The notes: generated from the letters alone by a model not told the origin. A DNA stretch of 64,000 nt from Paeniglutamicibacter quisquiliarum (GCF_019084045.1 NZ_JAHRED010000001.1:727053-791052), one strand, 5' to 3'. Counted from the first letter of the stretch, positions 15,872 to 24,779 are shown. Translations and numbers: made by a program.

Positions 15872-17526
15872 ACGTCGCGCAGCTGGTGGGCAAGACCCTG
15901 GCCGAACTCGGCGTCGGACACTGCTTCGGCGTGGTCGGCTCCGGAAACTTCACCATCACCAACGCCCTCATCGAACACGGGGTGCCCTTCACCGCCGCCC
16001 GGCACGAGGGCGGGGCCGCGACCATGGCCGACGCCTTTGCGCGCTCCAGCGGCCAGGTGGCGCTGCTCTCGGTGCACCAGGGCTGCGGGCTGAGCAATGC
16101 GGCAACCGGGATCGGGGAGGCGGCCAAGTCCCGCACCCCGATGATCGTGCTGGCCGCCGAGGCCGCGCCGAGCGCCGTGTATTCGAACTTCGCCATGGAC
16201 CAGGACGGTTTCGCCGCCTCGCTCTACGCGATCCCCGAGCGCGTCCACGGCGCCGCCAGCGCCGTGGACGACACCGTGCGGGCCTACAAGCGCGCGGTCA
16301 ACGACCGCCGCACCGTGGTGCTGAACCTGCCGCTGAACGTCCAGGCGCAGGAGGTCACCGAGGAGCAGTCTGCCGCACCGGTCGGCATCGCGGCGGCGGA
16401 ACCGATCCGCCCCTCGCGCGCCTCGGTCGCCGCGCTGGCAGGGCTGATCGAGAAGGCCGAGCGCCCGGTGTTCGTCGCCGGCCGCGGAGGCCGCGGCGCC
16501 CGGGACGAAATCCTGTCCCTGGCCCAACACGCCGGAGCCCTGGTGGCCACCTCGGCGGTGGCCAAGGGCCTGTTCAACGGGGACGACTTCAACCTGGGCA
16601 TTTCCGGGGGCTTTTCCTCCCCGCTGGCGGCCGAGCTGATCACGGGGGCGGACCTGATTGTCTCCTTCGGCTGCGCCCTGAACATGTGGACCATGCGCCA
16701 CGGGCATTTGATCGGCGAGGCAACCAAGGTGGTGCAGGTCGACGTGGAGGACCAGGCGCTGGGCGCCAACCGGCCAATCGACCTGGGCGTGGTGGGGGAC
16801 TCGGCACAGTGCGCCGCTGATGTCCTGGAAGCGCTGACCGGCCGAAATTTTGCCGCCCGGGAAGGCTACCGCTGTGCCGGGATTCGCGGGCGCATCAAGG
16901 AATCCATCCACTGGAACCAGATCGACTACGAGGACCTCTCCGACGGCCGGCGCATCGACCCGCGCACGCTGACCAAGGCCCTGGACGGGCTGCTGCCCGC
17001 CGAGCGGATCGTCAGCGTCGATTCGGGGAACTTCATGGGCTACCCCAGCCAGTTCCTCTCGGTGCCCGACGAGTTCGGCTTCTGCTTCACTCAGGCCTTC
17101 CAATCCATCGGCCTGGGCCTGTACACCGCGATCGGCGCGGCCCTGGCGCAACCCGGGCGGATCCCGGTGCTGGGCACCGGGGACGGCGGCTTCCACATGG
17201 CCATCGCGGAGCTGGACACCGCCGTGCGCCTGGCCCTGCCGCTGGTCTGCATCGTCTACAACGACGCCGCCTACTCGGCCGAGGTACACCACTTCGGTGC
17301 CGTTGCCCCGGAGTCCGACATGGGCACCGTGCAATTCCCCGACACCGACTTCGCCGCCATCGGCCGCGGCTTCGGGGCCGAGGGTATCACCGTGCGCACG
17401 CCCGAGGACCTGGACGCCGTGGGTCACTGGCTGGCCTCGAACCCGTCCGGGCCACTGGTCATCGACGCGAAGATCGCCTCGGACTCGGGCTCCTGGTGGC
17501 TTGCCGAGGCCTTCAAGGGGCACTGA
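15868..17526 (+). CDS. ThDP-dependent decarboxylase-like enzyme, possible isatinate decarboxylase
   Basis: 552 residues with the three-domain layout of acetolactate synthase / benzoylformate decarboxylase. The cofactor-activating glutamate is E47 in RHEGGAATMADAFARSSG; the ThDP-Mg motif is GTGDGGFHM near residue 432, ending in YNDAAY. The start overlaps the stop of the isatin-hydrolase-like gene (ATGA). Isatinate is 2-aminophenylglyoxylate, an analogue of benzoylformate, so decarboxylation of isatinate is a coherent role. The alternative is a C-C hydrolase acting on a cyclic diketone (cyclohexane-1,2-dione hydrolase is of the same fold). The precise reaction is inferred from context. Confidence 0.82.
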   Translation: MNVAQLVGKTLAELGVGHCFGVVGSGNFTITNALIEHGVPFTAARHEGGAATMADAFARSSGQVALLSVHQGCGLSNAATGIGEAAKSRTPMIVLAAEAAPSAVYSNFAMDQDGFAASLYAIPERVHGAASAVDDTVRAYKRAVNDRRTVVLNLPLNVQAQEVTEEQSAAPVGIAAAEPIRPSRASVAALAGLIEKAERPVFVAGRGGRGARDEILSLAQHAGALVATSAVAKGLFNGDDFNLGISGGFSSPLAAELITGADLIVSFGCALNMWTMRHGHLIGEATKVVQVDVEDQALGANRPIDLGVVGDSAQCAADVLEALTGRNFAAREGYRCAGIRGRIKESIHWNQIDYEDLSDGRRIDPRTLTKALDGLLPAERIVSVDSGNFMGYPSQFLSVPDEFGFCFTQAFQSIGLGLYTAIGAALAQPGRIPVLGTGDGGFHMAIAELDTAVRLALPLVCIVYNDAAYSAEVHHFGAVAPESDMGTVQFPDTDFAAIGRGFGAEGITVRTPEDLDAVGHWLASNPSGPLVIDAKIASDSGSWWLAEAFKGH

Positions 17527-17640
17527 GGATTAATCCTTCGTGCCCGGAAGCGGGCCATCGGATTCGTTGGCCGAAGGGTTCTAGCCCTTCGCCGGGCATC
17601 GCGGGCTCTTCGCCGCAGGGGCGCCCGGAGGAAGCGGAAA

Positions 17641-17682
17641 GGCAGTGGCCGGTTCCGCCCTGCGGCGGAGCCGGCCACTGCC
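17641..17682. terminator. bidirectional hairpin terminator
   Basis: GGCAGTGGCCGG (17641-17652) pairs with CCGGCCACTGCC (17671-17682), and the inner TCCGCC/GGCGGA extends the helix. It lies between the convergent ThDP gene and the bifunctional monooxygenase gene. T-runs are short on both sides. Confidence 0.6.
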
Positions 17683-17702
17683 TTGGCTGCGTGGCGCCGG
17701 GT

Positions 17703-20108
17703 TTAGGCGCTGGGAACCAGGCCCTTGGCATACCCGGCCGGCGCCGCCTGGGCAGGGGTCCAGCGCAGGTGGACCTGCTCGTCGATTGCGTTTTCCTTCA
17801 GCAGCGACAGGCGCGGGCGGACCGCGTCGGTGCGGGAGCTTGGCGGCTTGCGGCGGCCTGCCTTGAACGGCAGCGGCCAGCTGGCGCCCTCGCCCGCGTA
17901 GTCCTGCTCGGCGGCGGCCTGCAGCGTCCAGGCCGGGTTGTACAGGTGCGTGCGGCCCAAGGCCACCAGGTCGGCGCGGCCCGCCAGCAGGATCGAGTTC
18001 ACGTCGTCGTAGGAGGAGATCGCGCCCACCGCGATGACCGCGACGCCGGCCGCGGCAGCGACCTGGTTGCGGATCTTGTCCGCGAACGGCGTCTGGTAGC
18101 TGCGCCCGAAGGCGGGGCGCTCGTTGCGCACGATCTGCCCGGAGGAAACGTCAATGGACTTGACCCCGTGGTCGATGAATGCCCGGGCGATGGCCAACGC
18201 GTCGTCTTCGGTGTTCCCGCCCTCGGTCCAGTCGGTGGCGGAGATGCGCACGCCGATCGGCTTGTGCGCCGGCCACGCCTCGCGCACCGCGTCGAGAATC
18301 TCGAGCGGGTAGCGCAGGCGGTTTTCCAGCGACCCGCCGTACTCGTCGGTGCGCTCATTTGAAAGCGGGGACAGGAAGGAGGAGAGCAGGTAGCCGTGGG
18401 CGGCGTGCAGCTCGAGCAGGTCAAAGCCCGCTTCGTCGGCGCGGCGGGCCGCGGCGACGAACTGCCCGCGGACCTCATCCATCATGGCCCTGTCCATTTC
18501 CACCGGCACGTGGCAGCCCTCGCCGTAGGGAATCGCGCTGGGGGCCAGCACCTCCCAGTTTCCCGATTCCAGCGGCTCGTCGATGCCCTCCCACATGAGC
18601 TTCGTGGAGCCCTTGCGGCCGGAGTGGCCGATCTGCGCGCCGATCTTGGCCTGCGAGTTGGCGTGCACGTAGTCGGTGACGCGCTTCCAGGCGCTTGCCT
18701 GCTCGTCGTTGTACAGGCCGGTGCAGCCGGGGGTGATCCGGCCGATGTCCGAGACGCAGACCATTTCGGTCATGACCAGCCCGGCACCGCCCATGGCCTT
18801 GGATCCCAGGTGCACCAGGTGGAAGTCCCCGGGGACGCCGTCGGTGGCCGAGTACATGTCCATGGGGGAGACGACCACGCGGTTGACCAGGTCCAGCTCG
18901 CCGATCCTGTAGGGCTGGAACATGGCCGGGGCAACCTGGTCCGACCCCGCCAGGCGGGCGAAGTCCCCGTCGACCTTGCCGGCGAAGGAGGTGTCGCGCA
19001 GCTTCAGGTTCTCGTAGGTGATGCGGCGCGAGCGGGTGAGCAGGTTGAAGCAGAACTGCACCGGATCCTGGTCCTTGTACTGCCCGATGTTCTCGAACCA
19101 CTCCAGCGAGGCCTGCGCGGCGCGCTGGGTCGAGGCCACCACCGGACGGCGCTCGGTCTCGTAGGCGGTCAGCGCGTCCTCGACGGAGGGGTGTTCGTGC
19201 AGGCAGGCGGCCAGGGCCAGGGAATCCTCCATGGCCAGCTTGGTGCCGGAGCCGATGGAGAAGTGCGCGGTGTGCGCGGCGTCGCCCAGCAGCACGATGT
19301 TCCCGTGGCGCCAGTTTTCGTTGCGCACCGTGGTGAAGTTGATCCACTTGGAGTTGTTGGTCAGCACGTTGTAGCCGGCAAGTTCCTCGGCGAAGATCTC
19401 CTTGACCTTGGCGACGGCCTTCTCGTCGCTCACGCCGGGGGCGAAGACCTCGTCCTGGGTCTCGTCGAAGCCGGCGGCGCGCCACACGTCCTCGTGCATT
19501 TCCACGATGAAGGTCGAGCCCTCGTCCGAGTACGGGTAGCCGTGGATCTGCATGGTCCCGGCGTCGGTTTCCTTGACGAAGAACTTGAAGGCCTCGAAGA
19601 CCTGGTCGGTGCCCAGCCACATGTACTTGGAGGTGCGCGCGTCCAGGGACGGCTTGAAGTTCTCCGCGTAGCGGGTGCGGATGGCCGAGTTCAGGCCGTC
19701 CGCCGCCAGCACCAGGTCGTAGTTTGCCGAAAGCTCTTCGACGTCCGGGGCCATGGTGGAGAAGCGCACGTCGACGCCGAGCTCGATGCAGCGCCGCTGC
19801 AGCAGCTCGAGCAGTTCCTTGCGGCTCATGGCCGCGAAGCCCTGCCCGCCGACGGTGTGCATCTCGCCGCGGAAGTGGATGTCGATGTCACTCCAGCGGG
19901 CAAAGCGGCGGGACATGTAGTCGGCGATGACGGTGTCGGCATTGCCGATGCCGCCGAGGGTCTCATCCGAGAAGACCACGCCGAAGCCGAAGGTGTCCGA
20001 GGCCGCGTTGCGTTCCCAGATCGTGAGCTCGTGTGCGGGGTCCAGCTGCTTCATCAGGGCCGCAAAGTACAGGCCGCCGGGGCCGCCGCCAACAACTGCA
20101 ATTTTCAT
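17703..20108 (-). CDS. two-domain flavin monooxygenase / old yellow enzyme (salicylyl-CoA 5-hydroxylase or 2-aminobenzoyl-CoA monooxygenase/reductase type)
   Basis: 801 residues. Residues 1-~390 are a flavin monooxygenase: KIAVVGGGPGGLYFA at the N-terminus, and LLGDAAHTAHFSIGSGTKLA as the GD motif near residue 290. Residues ~410-770 are an NADH:flavin oxidoreductase of the OYE family (VNRVVVSPMDMYSA, IGHSGRKGS, ELHAAHGYLLSSFLSP, GGSLENRLRYPLEI). This domain pair occurs in salicylyl-CoA 5-hydroxylases and in the 2-aminobenzoyl-CoA monooxygenase/reductase of Azoarcus. It hydroxylates, and with the second domain may reduce, the ring of an aryl-CoA. ATG at 20108 has AAAGGA upstream. Last gene of the five-gene operon that starts with the FAH gene. 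Confidence 0.87.
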   Translation of the reverse strand: MKIAVVGGGPGGLYFAALMKQLDPAHELTIWERNAASDTFGFGVVFSDETLGGIGNADTVIADYMSRRFARWSDIDIHFRGEMHTVGGQGFAAMSRKELLELLQRRCIELGVDVRFSTMAPDVEELSANYDLVLAADGLNSAIRTRYAENFKPSLDARTSKYMWLGTDQVFEAFKFFVKETDAGTMQIHGYPYSDEGSTFIVEMHEDVWRAAGFDETQDEVFAPGVSDEKAVAKVKEIFAEELAGYNVLTNNSKWINFTTVRNENWRHGNIVLLGDAAHTAHFSIGSGTKLAMEDSLALAACLHEHPSVEDALTAYETERRPVVASTQRAAQASLEWFENIGQYKDQDPVQFCFNLLTRSRRITYENLKLRDTSFAGKVDGDFARLAGSDQVAPAMFQPYRIGELDLVNRVVVSPMDMYSATDGVPGDFHLVHLGSKAMGGAGLVMTEMVCVSDIGRITPGCTGLYNDEQASAWKRVTDYVHANSQAKIGAQIGHSGRKGSTKLMWEGIDEPLESGNWEVLAPSAIPYGEGCHVPVEMDRAMMDEVRGQFVAAARRADEAGFDLLELHAAHGYLLSSFLSPLSNERTDEYGGSLENRLRYPLEILDAVREAWPAHKPIGVRISATDWTEGGNTEDDALAIARAFIDHGVKSIDVSSGQIVRNERPAFGRSYQTPFADKIRNQVAAAAGVAVIAVGAISSYDDVNSILLAGRADLVALGRTHLYNPAWTLQAAAEQDYAGEGASWPLPFKAGRRKPPSSRTDAVRPRLSLLKENAIDEQVHLRWTPAQAAPAGYAKGLVPSA

Positions 20109-20176
20109 GGTGGATCCTTTCAATGACACGGTGCGGCCGAGGGGGCCGAGCGGTGCTGGCTAAGTGTGGGGAAAAG

Positions 20177-21808
20177 CTAGGATGCGCGGGATTCGGACAG
20201 CGTTTCGCGCAACTTGAAGTGCTGGAGCTTGCCGCTGGGGTTCCGGGGGAGGTCCTCGACGAAGCGGATGTCGCGCGGGTACTTGTAGGGGGCGATGACG
20301 GACTTGACGAAGTCCTGGAGTTCCCTGGCCTTGGCCTCCGAGCCCTCCACGCCGTTGACGAGGACCACGAAGGCGCAGACCACCGAGCCGCGCTGCTCGT
20401 CGGGCCGTGCCACCACCGCCGTCTCCAGCACGTCGGGGTGCTGCATGATGGCCTCTTCGACCTCCGGCCCGCCGATGTTGTATCCGGAGGAGATGATCAT
20501 GTTGTCGCTGCGGGCCTGGTAGGTGAAGTAGCCGTCGGCGTCGCGGACGAAGGTGTCTCCTGTGACGTTCCAGCCATTGGACACATAGGCGTGCTGGCGC
20601 TCGTCGTCGAGGTACCTGCAGCCGGTGGGGCCGATGACCGCGAGCCGGCCGACCTCGCCGGGGCCCAGCTCGTTGCCTTCCTCATCGAGGATGGTGGCGC
20701 GGAAGCCGGGGACGGGACGTCCCGTGGAACCCGGGCGGATGTCCGCCCCGGCGGCGGAAATGAAGACATGCAGCAGTTCGGTGGACCCGATGCCGTCGAT
20801 CAGCGACAGGCCCGTGGCGTCGTGGACCTGCTGCCAGGTCGCCGCCGGAAGGTGTTCCCCGGCCGAGACGGCCAGGCGCAGCGGGCGCAGCAGGTCGGCC
20901 TTGCCCTCCTTGAGGATGGCACGGTAGGCGGTCGGGGCGGTGAAGAGGATCGTCGCCCCCGCGTCGTGCGAGTACTGTGCCAGTTCCACCGGGGTGGTGC
21001 GCTCGGTGAGCAGGGTGCTGGCGCCAAAGCGCAGCGGGAAGACGACCAACCCGCCCAGCCCGAAGGTGAAGGCCAGCGGAGGGGACCCGGCGAAGACGTC
21101 CTCGGGCGTCGGGGCAAGGATGTGCCGGGCGAAGGTGTCCGCATTGGCCAGGATGTCCCGGTGGAAGTGCATGGTGATCTTCGGGACTCCGGTGGTGCCC
21201 GAGGTGGGGCCCAGCAGCGCCACGTCGTCCGCGGCGGTCTCGACGTTGGCGAATTCGCCGGACTTGCCTGCGGCGCGGGCCACCAGGTCCAGGGAATCCG
21301 CGGACCCGACGGCCACGACCGGGAAGGCGGTGCCGGCCGCGTCGCGGGCATCGTTGAGGAAGCGGTGGTCGCAGAGCAGTAGCGCGGGCTTGGTGAGCTC
21401 GGCCAGCTTGGCGATCTCCGGGGCGCGCAAGGCCGGCATGGTGGTGACCACGACGGCGCCGGCCTTCAGCACGCCGAGCCAGCAGGCCACGAGCCAGGCG
21501 TTGTTGGGTGCCCGCAGCATGACCCGGTTTCCGGGCACGATCCCGAAGTCCTCGGTGAGGACCTGGGCAACCTGGTTGGCGCGCGCGAGCAGTTCCCCGT
21601 AGCTCTGCCGCGACCCGTCGGGTGCCAGCAGCGCCGGGCGGTCGGCCCCGAAGGCGGCGACGGCATCGTCGATCAGGGCGGTGGCGGCGTTGAGCCGGTC
21701 GGGGTACTGCAGCTCGGGCAGCGTGAATTCCAGGGTCGGCCACAACTCGTGCGGCGGCAGGTGGTCGCGCGCGAACGTGTCGTGGTGGGCCGAAAGCGAT
21801 AATTCCAT
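20177..21808 (-). CDS. aryl-CoA ligase, benzoate/2-aminobenzoate-CoA ligase type
   Basis: 543 residues, an adenylate-forming acyl-CoA synthetase. The phosphate loop is LLGPTSGTTGVPKITMH near residue 200, the second core motif is SNGWNVTGD near 412, and the C-terminal lysine is in PRNPSGKLQHFKL near 527. The length and the STELLHVFISA segment suit benzoate- or 2-aminobenzoate-CoA ligases. It activates the aromatic acid (ATP + CoA) to give the substrate of the monooxygenase encoded 68 bp downstream. Anthranilate is favoured by the isatin-type genes and RidA; salicylate is the alternative. Confidence 0.85.
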   Translation of the reverse strand: MELSLSAHHDTFARDHLPPHELWPTLEFTLPELQYPDRLNAATALIDDAVAAFGADRPALLAPDGSRQSYGELLARANQVAQVLTEDFGIVPGNRVMLRAPNNAWLVACWLGVLKAGAVVVTTMPALRAPEIAKLAELTKPALLLCDHRFLNDARDAAGTAFPVVAVGSADSLDLVARAAGKSGEFANVETAADDVALLGPTSGTTGVPKITMHFHRDILANADTFARHILAPTPEDVFAGSPPLAFTFGLGGLVVFPLRFGASTLLTERTTPVELAQYSHDAGATILFTAPTAYRAILKEGKADLLRPLRLAVSAGEHLPAATWQQVHDATGLSLIDGIGSTELLHVFISAAGADIRPGSTGRPVPGFRATILDEEGNELGPGEVGRLAVIGPTGCRYLDDERQHAYVSNGWNVTGDTFVRDADGYFTYQARSDNMIISSGYNIGGPEVEEAIMQHPDVLETAVVARPDEQRGSVVCAFVVLVNGVEGSEAKARELQDFVKSVIAPYKYPRDIRFVEDLPRNPSGKLQHFKLRETLSESRAS

Positions 21809-21866
21809 GAACTTGCCGTCTCTTTCCAGGAGTCGATTTCCAAGGTTGCGTTGGTGCAGTGGTGCC

Positions 21867-22736
21867 TTATCCGCGGGGTCCGCGGATCATGCCCTCCTGG
21901 GCGACGGTGGCCAGCAACTGGCCGTCACGGGTGTAGAAGCGGCCCAGGGCCAGGCCGCGGTTGTTTTGGCTGGAGATGGCTTCCTGGACGTACAGCACCC
22001 AGTCGTCCACCCGCCCGGCCCGGTGGAACCACATCGAGTGGTCAAGGCTCGCCGTCACCAGTCCCTCGGTGCTCCAGGACAGGTTCTGCGTGCGCAGCAG
22101 CGGCTCCAGGATGGTGTAGTCGCAGACGTAGGCCAGGGCCGCACGCTGGGTGATGCCGTCATCGGGAAGTTCGGTGAAGGCCTTGACCCAGACTGCCTGG
22201 TGGGCGGTGGGCGCGCCGTCGACCTCGAGGTAGAGGGCGCCCGGGACATGGCGCATGTCGAAGGACCGGCCGGCAGACCAATAGTCGGCTGCCGCTCCCT
22301 CGGCCGCGGTGAGCACGGTGGCGGCGCTGGCCAGGGTCTCGGGATCCAGGTCCAGGTACTCGGCCGGGGCAGCGGAGGACTGTTCTGGGCCGGATTCGGG
22401 AACGTGGAACGACCCGAGTGCGGTGTAGACGGGCTTGCCGTTTTGGAAGCCCCGCACCTGGCGGGTGGAGTATCCGCGACCGTCGCGCAGGAGCTCCACC
22501 TCGTAGCGGACGGGCACATGCATGTCCACGGGTCGCAGGAAGTAGGAGTGCATGGAGTGCAGTTCCCTGTCCTCGCCCACCGAGCGCATCATGGCAGAGG
22601 CGCCCTGGGCCACCATGTCCCCGCCGTAGGCCTTGGGCCACGGAACGTATTGGGGGATGGCGGTGTAGGCCTGGTCAAAGACCTCGGCCTCGCAGGACGT
22701 CAGGTCGATGGCGTCGAGAAAGATTTGTGAGCTCAT
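21867..22736 (-). CDS. tesB: acyl-CoA thioesterase II (TesB), double hotdog
   Basis: 289 residues with two tandem hotdog domains. KAYGGDMVAQGASAMMRSV (residues ~36-54) and LHSMHSYFLRPVDMHVPV mark the first; SLDHSMWFHRAGRVDDWVLY near residue 233 carries the catalytic Asp of the second. Its ATG overlaps the cupin stop (ATGA). It is the second thioesterase gene of the island, so it probably hydrolyses a CoA ester made in this pathway, or relieves CoA trapping. Confidence 0.88.
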   Translation of the reverse strand: MSSQIFLDAIDLTSCEAEVFDQAYTAIPQYVPWPKAYGGDMVAQGASAMMRSVGEDRELHSMHSYFLRPVDMHVPVRYEVELLRDGRGYSTRQVRGFQNGKPVYTALGSFHVPESGPEQSSAAPAEYLDLDPETLASAATVLTAAEGAAADYWSAGRSFDMRHVPGALYLEVDGAPTAHQAVWVKAFTELPDDGITQRAALAYVCDYTILEPLLRTQNLSWSTEGLVTASLDHSMWFHRAGRVDDWVLYVQEAISSQNNRGLALGRFYTRDGQLLATVAQEGMIRGPRG

Positions 22737-23218
22737 GCCCGGCGGTATCCTTCCAGGGTCTCGTCGGCGACATCCTCGAGGTTCACCACGATGTTTTCCG
22801 GGGTGCGCGCGGTCAGCCAGACCAACTCCTCCGTCACCGACATGTTGGCCTCGACGTGTGGCATGAAGGGTGGGACAAAGACCCAGTCGCCTGCGGTCAT
22901 GTCCAGGAACTGCTCGTAGTTTTCGCCGAAGTAGATCCGTCCGTGGCCGCGCAGCACGTAGCCGCCGGTCTCCGCCTCGCCGTGGTGGTGCGGCAGCGAG
23001 CGGTATCCCGGGGTGTTGGAGACCTGGCCGAACCAGATCTTGGTGGCCGGGGTGTGCTGGATGCTGACCCCGGAAACCCTGATGCAGTCGCCGGATTGTG
23101 CCGTATTGGTGTCTTCCTCGCCCTTGCGGGTGACCACCGGGACGACGACTCCGTCGCTGCCGGCGTAGATCGAGTTGTCACCCTCGGTGCGGTAGATCGT
23201 GGGGGCGGTGTTGCTCAT
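22733..23218 (-). CDS. small single-domain cupin protein
   Basis: 161 residues with one complete cupin: motif 1 is LPHHHGEAETGGYVLRGHG (residues ~75-93), with two His and a Glu, and motif 2 is GDWVFVPPFMPHVEAN. It ends VWLTARTPENIVVNL, like the COG4101 RmlC-type cupins. It has the metal ligands to be a dioxygenase or isomerase but is less than half the size of a gentisate 1,2-dioxygenase, which is a bicupin. It lies between fah and tesB in the aromatic operon, overlapping tesB, so it should act on a pathway intermediate; the reaction is unknown. Confidence 0.8.
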   Translation of the reverse strand: MSNTAPTIYRTEGDNSIYAGSDGVVVPVVTRKGEEDTNTAQSGDCIRVSGVSIQHTPATKIWFGQVSNTPGYRSLPHHHGEAETGGYVLRGHGRIYFGENYEQFLDMTAGDWVFVPPFMPHVEANMSVTEELVWLTARTPENIVVNLEDVADETLEGYRRA

Positions 23219-23271
23219 GGGCTTGGCTCCTTGGCTCGGTTGGCGGGTTGTTCTGCTGCTGGAAAAGGTAT

Positions 23272-24123
23272 CTAGAGTGTTGCGTTGACGCGCAGGCTGA
23301 TGCGGTTGGTCAATGTCCCGATGCCGGGAATCTCGGTGGTCAATTCGTCCCCGTCCTTCAGGAAGCGCGGCGGGACCATGCCCATGCCGACCCCGCCGGG
23401 GGTGCCGGTGAGCACGACGTCGCCGGGGCGAAGCACGGTGAAGGTGGAGATGTAGGCCAAGAGTTTGGCGGCGGAGAAGACCAGCGTCTTGGTGTTTCCG
23501 CGCTGTAGAACCTCGCCGTTGACGGCGCAGATGACTTCGAGCCCGGCCTCGGGGTCGATCGAGTCGGCGGTGACCATGACCGGACCCAGCGGGGTGGTGG
23601 CGTCAAAGGCCTTGCCCTGGAACCACTGCAGCGTGCGGCGTTGCCAGTCGCGCATGGAGACATCGTTGGCCACGGTGTAGCCGGCGATGGCTGCGGCGGC
23701 CTCATCCTCGGAAGCGTTCTTCAGGGTGGTGCCGACGACGACCGCCAGTTCGGCCTCCCAGTCGAGGTCCACCGACTCGTCGGCCATGATTTGTGCGTCC
23801 GGGTCGGTGAGGGTGTCGGCGAACTTGGCGAAGAGCGTCGGGTACTCGGGCAGCTCGCGGCCCATCTCACGGATGTGGTCGGAGTAGTTTAGTCCGCAGC
23901 AGATGACCTTTGCCGGCGCAGGCACCGGATTGAGCAATGTGGCGCCGGCCGCCGGAATGATGGCCGGCCCGCCCTGCACTGACGCGGCCTCGCGGACGAT
24001 TCGCTTCCACTCGGGCATGGCCAGCAGATCGCTGAGGTTCTGCGCCGGCAGCGGCCCGTAGCCGCCGTCCACGACCAGAGCAGCGGTGGTGATTCCATCG
24101 TGTCGAATCGTTGCGAGTTTCAT
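23272..24123 (-). CDS. fumarylacetoacetate hydrolase (FAH) family protein
   Basis: 283 residues. VICCGLNYSDHIREMG (residues ~75-90) opens the FAH domain; DLDWEAELAVVVGTTL supplies metal-binding acidic residues and TGTPGGVGMGM is the conserved C-terminal loop. Relatives hydrolyse acylpyruvates such as fumarylpyruvate, splitting a ring-opened product into pyruvate plus an acid. First gene of the leftward operon fah-cupin-tesB-ligase-monooxygenase. ATG at 24123 is preceded by AAGGGGCCAAGGA. It fits a ring-cleavage product downstream of the monooxygenase. Confidence 0.85.
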   Translation of the reverse strand: MKLATIRHDGITTAALVVDGGYGPLPAQNLSDLLAMPEWKRIVREAASVQGGPAIIPAAGATLLNPVPAPAKVICCGLNYSDHIREMGRELPEYPTLFAKFADTLTDPDAQIMADESVDLDWEAELAVVVGTTLKNASEDEAAAAIAGYTVANDVSMRDWQRRTLQWFQGKAFDATTPLGPVMVTADSIDPEAGLEVICAVNGEVLQRGNTKTLVFSAAKLLAYISTFTVLRPGDVVLTGTPGGVGMGMVPPRFLKDGDELTTEIPGIGTLTNRISLRVNATL

Positions 24124-24189
24124 TCCTTGGCCCCTTGCCATTCATCAATTTTGCGTGTGTCGACTTTTTGACCGCCGTCACGTATCCTC

Positions 24190-24210
24190 AATGTAACACG
24201 CATCACTAGT
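24190..24210. promoter_or_regulatory. candidate PaaX operator in the fah/ridA divergent promoter
   Basis: The minus-strand word GTGATGCGTGTTACA (complement of 24192-24206) matches, from memory, most of the E. coli PaaX consensus core (TGATTCGYG). TTGACC at 24168-24173 could be a -35 for ridA, with TGTAAC overlapping the site at -10 spacing, so a bound repressor would block transcription both ways. It resembles the element at 14474-14496. Identification is tentative. Confidence 0.4.
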
Positions 24211-24264
24211 CCGGCGCCAGAGCGGAACTGCCGCAATCGCCACGGGAACCCATAGGAGAGCACG

Positions 24265-24684
24265 ATGACCGAAACCACCCTCTTCCAGAACCTCACGATC
24301 AACCCGGATTCACTGGGCAAGCCCTCCGGATTCGCCCATGGCGTGCTCGCGGGAAGCACCGTGTACCTGGGCGGGCAGACCGCGCTGGACAAAGACATGA
24401 AGATTGTTCCCGGCAACATCGTGGACCAGTTCAAGCAGGCGTTTTCCAATGTCCTCGCGACCCTTGCCGAGGCAGGAGGCCAGCCCGACGACTTGGTTTC
24501 CGTGACCATCTACCTCACGGACGTCGATGACTACATGGCCAACGGACGCGAGATCGGCCGACTCTGGCGTGAAATGGCAGGCAGCAACTATCCGGCGCTG
24601 GCAGGCATCGGAGTCAGCCGCCTGTGGCAGAAGGAAGCGCTCATCGAGATCCAGGGTGTGGCGGTGATCCAGGACCGCGCCTAG
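24265..24684 (+). CDS. RidA family enamine/imine deaminase
   Basis: 139 residues: FAHGVLAGSTVYLGGQTALD opens the YjgF/RidA fold and GVSRLWQKEALIEIQGVAVI is the C-terminal strand with the substrate-binding arginine. RidA proteins hydrolyse enamines/imines to ketones plus ammonia. Its divergence from the operon for aryl-CoA oxidation suggests a dedicated role. If the substrate is anthranilate, the monooxygenase/reductase product carries an enamine that would need exactly this step. GGAGAGCACG precedes the ATG at 24265. Confidence 0.85.
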   Translation: MTETTLFQNLTINPDSLGKPSGFAHGVLAGSTVYLGGQTALDKDMKIVPGNIVDQFKQAFSNVLATLAEAGGQPDDLVSVTIYLTDVDDYMANGREIGRLWREMAGSNYPALAGIGVSRLWQKEALIEIQGVAVIQDRA

Positions 24685-24727
24685 AGCCTGGTCGGGCGGG
24701 CCCGGGGCCCGAAGGAGTTAACTACGA

Positions 24728-24779
24728 AGCCGTGCCGTGCAACCGATTCCCGTCAAGGGAAAGGCTGCACGGCACGGCT
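24728..24779. terminator. hairpin terminator between ridA and paaX
   Basis: AGCCGTGCCGTGCA (24728-24741) pairs perfectly with its complement at 24766-24779, loop 24 bases, followed by GTTTC on the plus strand. It lies between the convergent ridA and paaX stop codons and can serve both. Confidence 0.7.

Noticed and set aside
22733..23218. Cupin as gentisate 1,2-dioxygenase
   Set aside because: Only one cupin domain and 161 residues; gentisate dioxygenases are bicupins of about 350 residues with different motif spacing.
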